Part shown: positions 1 to 8,300 of the stretch, one piece after another
Layout of the letters: the number at the start of each line of letters is the position of its first letter
Numbering within the stretch: the stretch's first letter is position 1
Assembly (NCBI RefSeq): GCF_017741815.1
Contig: NZ_JAGHMF010000037.1
Span: 1 to 64,000 of the forward strand
Direction of reading: 5' to 3'
Length of the DNA: 64,000 bases
Source of the DNA: Rhizobium sp. 16-488-2b
Lineage (GTDB): Bacteria; Pseudomonadota; Alphaproteobacteria; Rhizobiales; Rhizobiaceae
Notes under the pieces: generated by a model
Database searches by the model: none
What the model was told of the DNA's origin: nothing
The model's input: only the letters and a program-made list of their open reading frames with translations
Made by a program: the position numbers and the translations under genes

Positions 1-16
1 TCTTCTCGAAAGTCAT
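1..16 (-). CDS. start of a gene running off the left edge
   Basis: An ATG on the minus strand at 16-14 opens a frame reading MTFEK before the window ends. A good ribosome binding site (AGAAGGAA) lies 8 to 15 bases upstream. Only five codons are visible, so the product cannot be named. Confidence 0.35.
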
Positions 17-234
17 GACACGGTTCCTTCTCTGAGTTGCGCAGAATGATCTTAGCATCTCGCGCGACGGGTTCGGAGGGCCGTCCACATCATCAATTTT
101 CTCCAGCCGCCTGCGGCGCCTTCCGAAAATCGGCTCCCCCACTCCCCGGCCCTGCCGGTCGCTGGCGCGATCCCTGACCCCGCCATCCGCTCCCGGCTGG
201 TGGCGTCGTCTTTCACACACAAGGAGATCAGACG

Positions 235-405
235 ATGACCTACGACATTGAGATCCAGATCGAGGAACTGCGGGCCGAGCTCCGCAACGCATGCGACGCC
301 GAAGAGCGTCGCCAGATCCAGACCGAGCTGGAGTTCGCCCAGGCAGAGCGTGCGGCGGCCGTCCACCTGCAGGTCGAGACCGTCGATCGGGAGCCTCCGT
401 ACTGA
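235..405 (+). CDS. small hypothetical protein, 56 aa
   Basis: The ATG at 235 follows a clean AAGGAG ribosome binding site at about 221-226. The product (MTYDIEIQIEELRAELRNAC...) is strongly charged, rich in Glu, Arg and Ala, and its central 30 residues should form one amphipathic helix or short coiled coil. It has no signal peptide or membrane segment. I do not recognise a family. Codon use and the ribosome binding site support a real gene. Confidence 0.6.
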   Translation: MTYDIEIQIEELRAELRNACDAEERRQIQTELEFAQAERAAAVHLQVETVDREPPY

Positions 406-603
406 GGGACGACCGACACCGCCGTTCCATTTCCGGCTATCGCAGTTCTCCTGCGATCTCATTTCATCGACATCAGGGATGGTGCGGATCGATCGTCCTG
501 CAGCAACCTGATGCCACCAGAATTTTCCCCGCCTGCGGCTTCCTCGCGAGTCAAAATTCGGTCGCCCTCAGGTCCTTCGCTGCGCTGCGGCCGTTCGCGC
601 CTT

Positions 604-625
604 CCCATTGCGCAAGCGCAATGGG
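604..625. repeat. perfect 10-bp inverted repeat (hairpin) in a non-coding stretch
   Basis: CCCATTGCGC and GCGCAATGGG flank a 2-base AA spacer. The hairpin lies in the 294-base gap between two small genes (406-699), which otherwise shows no credible gene. There is no U-run after it, so it does not look like a normal intrinsic terminator. It could fold in single-stranded transferred DNA or act as an operator. Confidence 0.6.
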
Positions 626-699
626 GTCCCACGGTGCAGCACTCCTTCCCGATCCGCAATCTCATCCCCGCGATGAAACGCAATCACAGGAGATCCATC

Positions 700-873
700 A
701 TGCAACAGCTCGCCAAGTTCCTCACTGCCACCGGCCGCCGTCTTCGCACTCTCGGCAAGATCGTTTGTCACTTCTTCCGCAAGGGAAAACTCGGCCTGAA
801 GGTCGCGATCAAGATCCCCTTCTTCGTCGACATCGAAGTGAACTTCGAGACCGACTGGAACCGGCGCCCGTAA
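700..873 (+). CDS. small basic hypothetical protein, 57 aa
   Basis: The start at ATG 700 is chosen because CAGGAG lies about 8 bases upstream; an earlier ATG at 673 has no comparable site. The product (MQQLAKFLTATGRRLRTLGK...) is basic in its first half with a short hydrophobic patch (KIPFFVDIEVNF) near the end. No family is recognised. It sits beyond the end of the leftward tra operon among other small accessory genes. Confidence 0.55.
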   Translation: MQQLAKFLTATGRRLRTLGKIVCHFFRKGKLGLKVAIKIPFFVDIEVNFETDWNRRP

Positions 874-905
874 GGCGCCACCGGCCCGCTCAGGCGGGCC
901 GATTT

Positions 906-1346
906 TTAGCACCAGGGCTCTCGCCGTCCCGACCAGGTGCGGGCCAGGCCTTCCGAGACAAGGCGGTCGCCGAGGCTCCTTCCGTCTCGGACCAGCACCC
1001 GCAGCTTGCGGCCGTAGCGATCCGTATCGCGTCCCGGCCACGCCTGAAGCTGGAATGGTCCCTCATTGACGAGCTCGATCAGGCGGCGTGTGGCGCGGTT
1101 TCCGAGCGCGAGTTCGGAGGAGCATTTCGGGGTGCTGATCTCAGGGGTGTCGATATCGGCAACCCTCACCTTTTCGCCATTGATCCAAAGAGTGTCACCG
1201 TCCACGACACAGTTTTTTCGGACGCCGTAGGAGCACTTTGCGAATGTCGTGGTGATGGTGAGCTGTGCTGCTTGGACCGGCGAAACAAGCGATATTGCAT
1301 TGAGAATGATTGCGACAGAGGTCACGCCGCTCAGGGTTCGTTTCAA
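906..1346 (-). CDS. secreted thermonuclease-family (SNase-like) nuclease
   Basis: 146 aa with an N-terminal signal peptide (basic MKRT, hydrophobic core, cleavage likely near PVQA-A). The mature part has the staphylococcal-nuclease pattern: VDGDTLWINGEKVR, then VADIDTPE, then RDTDRYGRKLR. These supply the Arg, Glu, Arg catalytic set and the Asp calcium ligands of the family, so an active calcium-dependent nuclease in the periplasm is likely. The start is a TTG overlapping the TGA of the upstream WGR gene (TTGA), which implies translational coupling. SNase genes of this kind are frequent near conjugation genes on rhizobial plasmids; their role there is not settled. Confidence 0.8.
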   Translation of the reverse strand: MKRTLSGVTSVAIILNAISLVSPVQAAQLTITTTFAKCSYGVRKNCVVDGDTLWINGEKVRVADIDTPEISTPKCSSELALGNRATRRLIELVNEGPFQLQAWPGRDTDRYGRKLRVLVRDGRSLGDRLVSEGLARTWSGRREPWC

Positions 1347-1651
1347 CGGATTGTCTCAAGTTCGATTTTGGTTGAATGAGCCCTGCTATCAGATTCGTGG
1401 GCAGCTGATGATAGGGTTCGATAGCCGCGAGCGCGCTTCTGCCGGGTCAGTTCAAGGAAGAGAGAAACCGCGTCTTTCTCCCGTTCAAAGTGGTGGATCA
1501 ATGTCTGCCCCTTGCTGCCAATCCGTCCCCATCGACGGGTAAGGCAGAGTTCACCGAACAGATTGGCATCGATCGACATCGCATAGTAGCGGGCCATGTT
1601 CTTGGCGCGGTCCGTGCGTTCGACATAGAGTTGGTAGGGTTGAGCGATCAT
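1343..1651 (-). CDS. WGR domain protein
   Basis: 102 aa from the ATG at 1651 (MIAQPYQLYVERTD...). The frame is open further upstream, but the residues before this Met do not look like the family. The middle holds RRWGRIGSKGQT, the WGR signature, followed by a helix ending in KKRARGYR-like residues. WGR domains bind nucleic acid, for example in PARPs and MolR-type regulators; single-domain forms are common on rhizobial plasmids with unknown role. The gene is coupled to the SNase-like gene downstream by a TTGA overlap. Confidence 0.75.
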   Translation of the reverse strand: MIAQPYQLYVERTDRAKNMARYYAMSIDANLFGELCLTRRWGRIGSKGQTLIHHFEREKDAVSLFLELTRQKRARGYRTLSSAAHESDSRAHSTKIELETIR

Positions 1652-1935
1652 GACTGAGAATCGCGCGTGCTGAGTCCTCGGTCCAACGACAAATGTGAAT
1701 CGGTTCGGTGTGATCGATTCAATCTGGTGAAGCGTCCGAAACGTTGGGCCTTGGGCGATCCGCCTTCGGCGTACGGCTCTATTCGCCACGGCGAACGAAG
1801 CCCGCAAGCGGTCTCCGCCCATTCGGGCCACGATCCTCTCGCGGGCGCAATCGAACCGGAACTTCGACCGGGCGATAACGAACTAATCGATCTTGAACTC
1901 CTCGGTGCTAGCGCCTGCAACTCGCTAAGATCGAG
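1652..1935. other. intergenic stretch without a supported gene
   Basis: 284 bases between the WGR gene and a membrane protein gene. Frames are open on both strands, but none has a ribosome binding site or a recognisable protein. It probably carries the promoter of the WGR-nuclease pair. No repeat of note was seen. Confidence 0.4.
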
Positions 1936-2352
1936 CTAATTCGAACCCGTGGACACGGGTGACGTTTGGTTCGCTTTCACCTTGGACGTTCGTCGATCTA
2001 CCGCCTTCCACTTCTTGCCGGTTGTCGATCGGATGCGATCAAGGACAGGAGGTAAAAACGGCGTGACCTCCCACGAAACTTCATTTTCGAAGAGCTCGTC
2101 GGAGTTTCGATTGCGCCAGTCTATTTCCTTCTTTGCGACGTAGGGCGGCGCAATGTCGAACAGGCCTGCCAGTGGGGCAAGGACGATTGTCATTGCGTAA
2201 CATACCGACTGAACTGCAACCTGGACAACGTTGGGCAAAACGTCTGCATTGACGATGATAAGCATCACGAAGAAGGGCGTGAAAATGATGAAGATCACCC
2301 AAATCCAGATCGGCCCCATGATGGAGTACCAGTCTTTTCTCCAGTTCGTCAT
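1936..2352 (-). CDS. membrane protein of unknown function, 138 aa
   Basis: The start at ATG 2352 is fixed by AGGAG 7 bases upstream. Residues 10-35 (SIMGPIWIWVIFIIFTPFFV...) and about 45-70 form two hydrophobic segments. The rest is a charged cytoplasmic-looking tail with a run of Lys and Arg at the end. No family is recognised. It stands alone between the small gene downstream of traG and the WGR gene, with its own ribosome binding site. Confidence 0.6.
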   Translation of the reverse strand: MTNWRKDWYSIMGPIWIWVIFIIFTPFFVMLIIVNADVLPNVVQVAVQSVCYAMTIVLAPLAGLFDIAPPYVAKKEIDWRNRNSDELFENEVSWEVTPFLPPVLDRIRSTTGKKWKAVDRRTSKVKANQTSPVSTGSN

Positions 2353-2486
2353 ATTCCGACTCCTGTTGGGAATGCGATCAAAGGTGATGTGACCGGGATT
2401 TGCAAGTCGGGCATATCGACGGGTGGCGGCCAACTAAAACCCTCGTTCGCCAAGGTGCGATCTTTTGAACCAGGCAAAACCATGGC

Positions 2487-2684
2487 TTAGTAGCCGAGAT
2501 AACCGAGGATATCCGCGCCATAGTATTCTCCCTCCTCGTCTGCATGAGCAATGATCTCTCCGGTGCCTACATCGACCAATGCCCTGTCATCGTCGCGGAC
2601 CGCAGCCACCACATCGTGGATGCGGCACTCCTCGATCGCGTCTTCAGCCGGAACTTGCGCCTCACAGGCTTCCCAATATCGCAT
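2487..2684 (-). CDS. small acidic hypothetical protein, 65 aa
   Basis: The ATG at 2684 has AGAGGA about 8 bases upstream and lies 18 bases after the traG stop on the same strand, so it is probably the last gene of the traCDG transcript. The product is acidic (many Asp and Glu, e.g. VRDDDRALVDVGTGEII) and contains a GADILGYLGY tail. No family is recognised. Confidence 0.5.
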   Translation of the reverse strand: MRYWEACEAQVPAEDAIEECRIHDVVAAVRDDDRALVDVGTGEIIAHADEEGEYYGADILGYLGY

Positions 2685-2702
2685 TGCCGGATCCTCTTGC
2701 GG

Positions 2703-4655
2703 TCAGATTGCTTCAGGCGAAACCGGAACATCCGCGCTCGTCTCTCGCTGCTGAAACCTGTTCTCTCTGACGCACTCCTTCATGTCCGATCGGCGGAACC
2801 AGATCGCGCGACCGCATCGCAAAGGCGCATTCCCCGCGGTAAACACGATCTGCTCGTCAGCACGCATGCGCAGCACTTCGTGCGGCTGGATCAACTGCCT
2901 GGAGGCAAGCTGCTTCGAGCGAGTTCGTGACGACCCGCGCGATTGAAAACTGCGACTGACCTGGTCGATCTCGACCGTGGTCGTTCCGCATCGGCGCGAG
3001 ATATAGTCGGCGGTTTCCGGGTCGTTGATCGCGGCGAACGAGATCCAGCTGGCGCTCTCGAACCACTTGCTGGACGCGTCGCGCCCGCCATAGGTCTCCC
3101 GCAATTGTCCGATCGACTGGTAGATCATCGTTAGCGTGATGCCGTACTTCCGACCAGCATCGCGCGCCGTCTCCAGCACCCGCATGTAACCGAGCCTTGC
3201 GACTTCATCGAGGAGAAAGAGCGCGCGGCCTTTGATCGCTCCATCCCGATTGTAGATCGCGTTGAGGAAGGAGCCGATGATGACGCGCGCGAGGCCGGAA
3301 TGGGTCTCCAACGTCTTGAGGTCGATATTGATGAAGACGTCGGTCTCGCCATCGGCCAGCGCCTCGGTGGAGAAGCTCGAGCCCGACACCAGCGCGCCGT
3401 AGTTCGCATAGCTCAGCCAGTGCGTTTCCTTGATCGCGTTGGCGTAGACACCGGAGAAGGTCTCCGGCGTCATGTTGACGAAGGCGGCGACATTCTCCTT
3501 GACGAAAGCCGACGCTGAATTGTCGTAGATCTCCTGCAGGCGTGCGCGAAGCTTTGGCTCTGGCTCCGACAGATTGGTACGAACCTGCCGCAATGTCTGG
3601 TGCTCCACATTCGTATGTCCGGACAGGCAGACATCAGCGATCATCGCGGTCAGTAGCTGTAGTCCGGATGAGCGGAAGAAGTCGTCGCGGACGCCGGTCG
3701 CGCGTCCGCTGTCGCTCATGATCCACGATGCGACGGCCGCGATATCCTCTTCCTTGGTGCTGCCGTGACGACCGATCCAGTCAAGCGCGTTAAAGCCAGA
3801 ACCAGCATTCTTCGGGTCGAGGATGATGACGCGCCGGCCCGCTTTGCGCCGGTGCCCCATGACCATCGGTGCCACCTCGTTGGATGGGTCAAGCACGACA
3901 AGCGAGCCGCCCCATTTGAGCGCGGTTGGCACTGTGACAGACGTCGTCTTGAAACCACCCGAACCGGCGAAGACGATCCCATGCGATGAGCCGAACGAGC
4001 CGTCGAAACACAAGAGCGGCACGGAGCCACCCTTGCCCCAGGTCGTGGGTTCGCCCGGTCGAAACGATGTTGCTGCTGGATCGTCTCGGTCGACACGATA
4101 ACGCTCGCCGATGACGATGCCACCCGCTTCCGCGAAAAGCTTCTCCGCCTCCTGCATCGTCATCCAGTCCGCTTCTCCGTGCAGGGCGCGTTTGCCGCGA
4201 ATGCGTCGCGGCTCGCTTCGCGAAAAGGCCGCATTGCCCATCCTGGCGACGCGCAGGGCGAAGAATGTGGTGAGCAATGCAGCACCCGCTCCTGCCATGG
4301 TCGAAGGATCGGCATAGGACGCAAGCGTCCGTCCCGCGGGGACCTGGCCGGCAAACGTCAGCAGGCGCGATCCCTCCCTGATCGCCGCGACGACGATCAC
4401 GCCGAGGCCGCCCGCGGCGACGCTCCAACCGGCGGCCTTGACGTTGATCGATCCCCTAGTTCCGAAGAGGAACAGGAGACCGCAGGCGCCGGCCAGCGCA
4501 TAGGGCAATGCCAGTCCGATCCGCCCGAGCATCAGCTTTGCCTGGTCCGTCGTTCCGAACGCGGCGAGCCACCGTTCGATGCCGGGAAGGAACAGCGCAA
4601 TTGCCAGCATTGCCAAGGCTGGAATGGCAGCGACGAAGATCCGCTTAGGTGTCAT
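2703..4655 (-). CDS. traG: TraG, type IV coupling protein
   Basis: 650 aa, a VirD4/TraG-family ATPase that links the relaxosome to the Trb secretion channel at the inner membrane. Several N-terminal hydrophobic segments (residues about 5-25, 40-60, 70-90, 115-140) precede a cytoplasmic motor. The Walker A region reads FAGSGGFKTTSV and Walker B reads RALFLLDEVARLG. The start at ATG 4655 (MTPKRIFVAAIPALAM) overlaps the traD stop by 11 bases. Order traC-traD-traG is as in Ti plasmids. The ends and motifs look intact. Confidence 0.95.
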   Translation of the reverse strand: MTPKRIFVAAIPALAMLAIALFLPGIERWLAAFGTTDQAKLMLGRIGLALPYALAGACGLLFLFGTRGSINVKAAGWSVAAGGLGVIVVAAIREGSRLLTFAGQVPAGRTLASYADPSTMAGAGAALLTTFFALRVARMGNAAFSRSEPRRIRGKRALHGEADWMTMQEAEKLFAEAGGIVIGERYRVDRDDPAATSFRPGEPTTWGKGGSVPLLCFDGSFGSSHGIVFAGSGGFKTTSVTVPTALKWGGSLVVLDPSNEVAPMVMGHRRKAGRRVIILDPKNAGSGFNALDWIGRHGSTKEEDIAAVASWIMSDSGRATGVRDDFFRSSGLQLLTAMIADVCLSGHTNVEHQTLRQVRTNLSEPEPKLRARLQEIYDNSASAFVKENVAAFVNMTPETFSGVYANAIKETHWLSYANYGALVSGSSFSTEALADGETDVFINIDLKTLETHSGLARVIIGSFLNAIYNRDGAIKGRALFLLDEVARLGYMRVLETARDAGRKYGITLTMIYQSIGQLRETYGGRDASSKWFESASWISFAAINDPETADYISRRCGTTTVEIDQVSRSFQSRGSSRTRSKQLASRQLIQPHEVLRMRADEQIVFTAGNAPLRCGRAIWFRRSDMKECVRENRFQQRETSADVPVSPEAI

Positions 4656-4857
4656 CGGCAAATGCCTTCGCGCCGAGTTCACTCAGACGGGTTCGTTCCG
4701 CCTCGTCAGATTTGATCCGTGTGCCGGCATCGATCAGAAGCCCGAGCAGCAGCGCCCGCTTCTCATAGCGCAGGCCGGCCTTGACGATCAGGCCGCCAAG
4801 CTCGATCTTCTCCCGCGCGTCCTTCTTGCGGGCCTCGGTCGCCGTCAATTTCTGCAT
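4645..4857 (-). CDS. traD: TraD, small conjugal transfer protein
   Basis: 70 aa (MQKLTATEARKKDAREKIEL...), matching the short TraD of Ti-type plasmids in size, sequence style (ELGGLIVKAGLR, ALLLGLLIDA) and place. The Ti TraD is a small accessory protein of the transfer operon, unrelated to the F-factor TraD coupling protein. The ATG at 4857 follows the traC stop by 4 bases; its own stop overlaps the traG start. Confidence 0.88.
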   Translation of the reverse strand: MQKLTATEARKKDAREKIELGGLIVKAGLRYEKRALLLGLLIDAGTRIKSDEAERTRLSELGAKAFADDT

Positions 4858-4861
4858 TCGC

Positions 4862-5134
4862 TCAAGCCTCAGCAGATTGGCCCGCAATCTCGCCAGCGCC
4901 GTTCGGCGGCGTCGTCGTGGGTTTGCGGCTCGGTGCGGGTTTCGTTTCTCCGCGAAACCGGACGGCGACCTCTTCAAATGCCGACAGCAGATCAGCCTCT
5001 TCGATCTCGATCTCCCCGATCCCCGCACGTAGCGCGATGCGACCGATGCGCTCGGCGTCACGTGTTTCGGCCTGCTTGAGCTGCTCCTGCAAGCGAGCAA
5101 TCTCTTCGCGGATTTTGGCGGTGGGCTTCTTCAT
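4862..5134 (-). CDS. traC: TraC, relaxosome accessory protein
   Basis: 90 aa (MKKPTAKIREEIARLQEQLK...). The first third is a heptad-like helix typical of TraC/MobC-type accessory proteins, followed by a Pro/Thr-rich tail. The ATG at 5134 has GAGGAAG upstream; longer in-frame starts would run into the promoter with the tra-box-like palindrome. It is the first gene of the leftward traCDG operon and probably helps TraA process oriT. Confidence 0.88.
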   Translation of the reverse strand: MKKPTAKIREEIARLQEQLKQAETRDAERIGRIALRAGIGEIEIEEADLLSAFEEVAVRFRGETKPAPSRKPTTTPPNGAGEIAGQSAEA

Positions 5135-5205
5135 GGGCTTCGCTTCCTCGTGGCTTCCATTCCTATGAAACCGAACCTTGCCCCGAATTTTCTCCCGCTG
5201 GAAAG

Positions 5206-5219
5206 GTGCAATGTTGCAC
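5206..5219. promoter_or_regulatory. tra-box-like palindrome between traC and traA
   Basis: GTGCA-ATGT-TGCAC, with an extra flanking G/C pair (5205, 5220). Its half-sites are the same as in the Ti plasmid tra box (GTGCA-GATC-TGCAC). Its centre lies about 78 bases before the traC ATG, so a start site 40-45 bases downstream would give a normal leader. A shared box for both divergent operons, as in Ti plasmids, is the likely reading. Confidence 0.6.
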
Positions 5220-5275
5220 CTCGCCAAAGCGCCAGCTTTCGGCGAATGATCCCGCCGTTCCGAAGGAGCGGATCC

Positions 5276-5308
5276 GAAGGGCGCAATTATACGTCGCTGA
5301 CGCGACGC
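5276..5308. other. oriT: oriT nic region (putative)
   Basis: GAAGGGCGCAATTATA (from 5276) is followed at once by a perfect hairpin, CGTCGC-TGAC-GCGACG (5292-5307). The GGGCGCA core next to a short inverted repeat is the arrangement of Ti/RSF1010-family nic sites. It lies between traC and traA, where oriT sits in Ti plasmids. Nicking would be by TraA. The exact cleaved bond cannot be read from the sequence. Confidence 0.7.
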
Positions 5309-5388
5309 TTTGCTTTTAGCCCCTGGCGGGGCCTTCCGCTCCCGACGAACAGTTAGATTTCGTTCGATCTTAGGAGCTCGTACTCGTC

Positions 5389-8300
5389 GTGGCCGTCCCG
5401 CATTTCTCAGTCAACATCGTTGCCCGTGGCTCCGGCCGCAGCGCTGTGCTGTCGGCGGCCTACCGGCATTGCGCCAAGATGGAATTCGACCGGGAAGCCC
5501 GCACGATCGACTATTCCCGCAAGCAGGGGCTGCTGCATGAGGAGTTTGTCATCCCGGAAGACGCACCGGAATGGCTGCAGGAAATGATCGCTGATCGTTC
5601 CGTCTCCGGCGCCTCGGAAGCCTTCTGGAACAAGGTCGAGGCCTTCGAAAAACGCAGCGATGCGCAGCTCGCCAAGGATGTGACCATTGCCCTGCCGATC
5701 GAGCTGACCGCTGCTCAGAACATCGCCGTTGTGCGTGACTTCGTCGAGCGGCACATCACCGCCAAGGGCATGGTCGCCGACTGGGTGTTTCACGATGCTC
5801 CCGGCAATCCGCATATCCATCTGATGACCACTTTGCGGCCGCTGACCGAGGACGGGTTCGGCGCCAAGAAGGTCGCGGTCTTGGGAGCTGACGGCAATCC
5901 GGTTCGCAACGATGCCGGCAAGATCGTCTACGGGCTTTGGGCGGGTGGCGCCGACGATTTCAACGCTTTCCGCGATGGCTGGTTTGCGATCCAGAACCAG
6001 CATCTGGCGCTCGCCGGTCTCGATATCCGCATCGATGGCCGCTCCTTCGAGAAGCAAGGGATCGAGCTGACACCGACCATCCATCTCGGCGTCGGGACGA
6101 AGGCGATCGAACGGAAAGGCGACGCCGGGGAAGAGAAGGTCGCGCTCGAGCGGGTGGAGCTGCAGCAAGAGAGGCGCGCGGAGAACGCCCGTCGGATCCA
6201 GCGCAATCCTGAGATCGTGCTTGATCTGATCACCCGGGAGAAGAGCGTCTTCGAGGAACGCGATGTCGCCAAGATCCTCTATCGCTACATCGACGATGCG
6301 GCGCTCTTCCAGAACCTGATGGCACGGATCCTGCAGAGCCCGCAGACGCTGCGGCTCGACCGTGAGCGTATGGATCTTGTCACTGGCGTCAGGGCTGCGG
6401 CGAAGTACACGACACGTGATCTCATCACCGTTGAAGCGCGGATGGCCGATCAGGCGATCTGGTTGTCGCAGCGATCCTCTCATGCCGTCAAGACATCGGT
6501 CCTGAACGGCGTCTTCTCTAGCCATGACCGCCTGTCGGATGAGCAGAAAACCGCGATCGAACATGTCGCTGGTCCGGAGCGGATCACCGCCGTGATCGGG
6601 CGCGCCGGCGCCGGCAAGACGACGATGATGAAGGCGGCGCGCGAAGCCTGGGAAGCGGCGGGATATCGCGTCGTCGGTGGCGCGCTTGCGGGCAAGGCGG
6701 CCGAGGGTCTGGAAAAGGAAGCGGGCATTGCCTCCCGCACGCTTTCGGCCTGGGAGCTCCGATGGGATCAGCAGCGAGACCGGCTCGATGAAAAGTCCAT
6801 CTTCGTTCTCGATGAGGCGGGCATGGTCTCGTCACGGCAGATGGCGGGCTTCGTAGATGCTGTCACGAAGACGGGGGCAAAACTCGTCCTGATCGGGGAT
6901 CCTGAACAGCTTCAGCCAATCGAAGCCGGTGCCGCCTTCCGCGCCATCTCCGAGCGGATCGGCTATGCGGAACTCGGGACGATCTACCGCCAACGCGAAC
7001 AATGGATGCGCGATGCTTCGCTCGATCTGGCGCGCGGAAACGTCTCGGCCGCGCTCGACGCCTATGGGCAGCGCGATATGGTGCGGACCGCCTGGACCAG
7101 GGAAGAGGCGATCACTTCCTTGATTGCAGACTGGAACCGCGAATACGATCCGGCCAAGGCGACCCTGATCCTCGCCCATCGCCGTGTCGACGTGCGTCTG
7201 CTGAACGAGATGGCGCGCGGCAAGCTGGTTGAGCGAGGCGTGATCGAGGCCGGCCATGGGTTCAAGACGGAAGACGGAACGAGGCATTTTGCGGCCGGCG
7301 ATCAGATCGTATTCCTGAAAAATGAGGGATCGCTCGGCGTCAAGAACGGCATGTTGGCGCGTGTCGTCGAGGCCCAGCCAGGGCGCATCGTTGCTGAGAT
7401 TGGCAGCGGCGAGGATAGACGCCAGGTCGTGGTCGAACAACGCTTCTACGCCAATGTCGATCACGGCTACGCCACCACGGTCCACAAGAGCCAGGGCGCC
7501 ACCGTCGATCGCGTCAAGGTACTGGCGTCGAGCACACTGGATCGGCATCTCACCTATGTCGCCTTGACCCGCCATCGCGAAACGGCCGAACTCTATGTCG
7601 GCCTGGAAGAGTTGGCGCAACGGCGCGGCGGCGTACTGATCGCCCATGGTGAAGCACCTTACGAACACAAGCCGGGCAACCGGGACAGCTATTACGTGAC
7701 GCTCGGTTATTCTGATGGTCAGGAGCGCACCGTCTGGGGTGTCGATCTCGCGCGGGCGATGGAGGAATCGAAAGCCGAGATCGGTGATCGCATCGGGCTC
7801 AAACACCTCGGATCGCAACGCGTCACGCTCCCTGATGGCAAAGAGGTTGACCGCAATTCCTGGAAGGTCGTGCCCGTCGAGGAGCTGGCGATGGCCCGCC
7901 TCCATGAGCGGCTCTCGCGTGCCGGATTGAAGGAAACGACGCTCGACTATCAAGATGCTTCGCACTATCGCGCTGCGCTGCGCTTTGCCGAGGCGCGTGG
8001 CCTCCATCTCATGAATGTCGCCCGCACCATCGCACATGACCGCCTTCAATGGACGGTCCGCCAATCATCGAAACTCACCGAGCTTGGCGCGCGTCTCGTC
8101 GCCGCAGCGGCAAAGCTCGGCCTGGGCAGTGCGAGAATGGCCGGATCGACACCGTCTGCAATCAAGGAGGTAAAACCCATGGTCTCAGGTACGACGACCT
8201 TCCCCCGATCCGTCGGTCAGGCGGTCGAAGACAGGCTCTCGGCAGACCCCGGCCTGAAGGACAGTTGGCAGGAGATCTCCGCCCGCTTCCATCACGTCTT

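Noticed and set aside
291..1379. long plus-strand open frame over the two small genes and the SNase gene
   Set aside because: The protein is Arg/Pro/Ser-rich low-complexity sequence, and better-supported genes occupy other frames.
5407..8064. long minus-strand open frames opposite traA
   Set aside because: They lie wholly within traA, lack ribosome binding sites and arise from its G/C-rich third positions.
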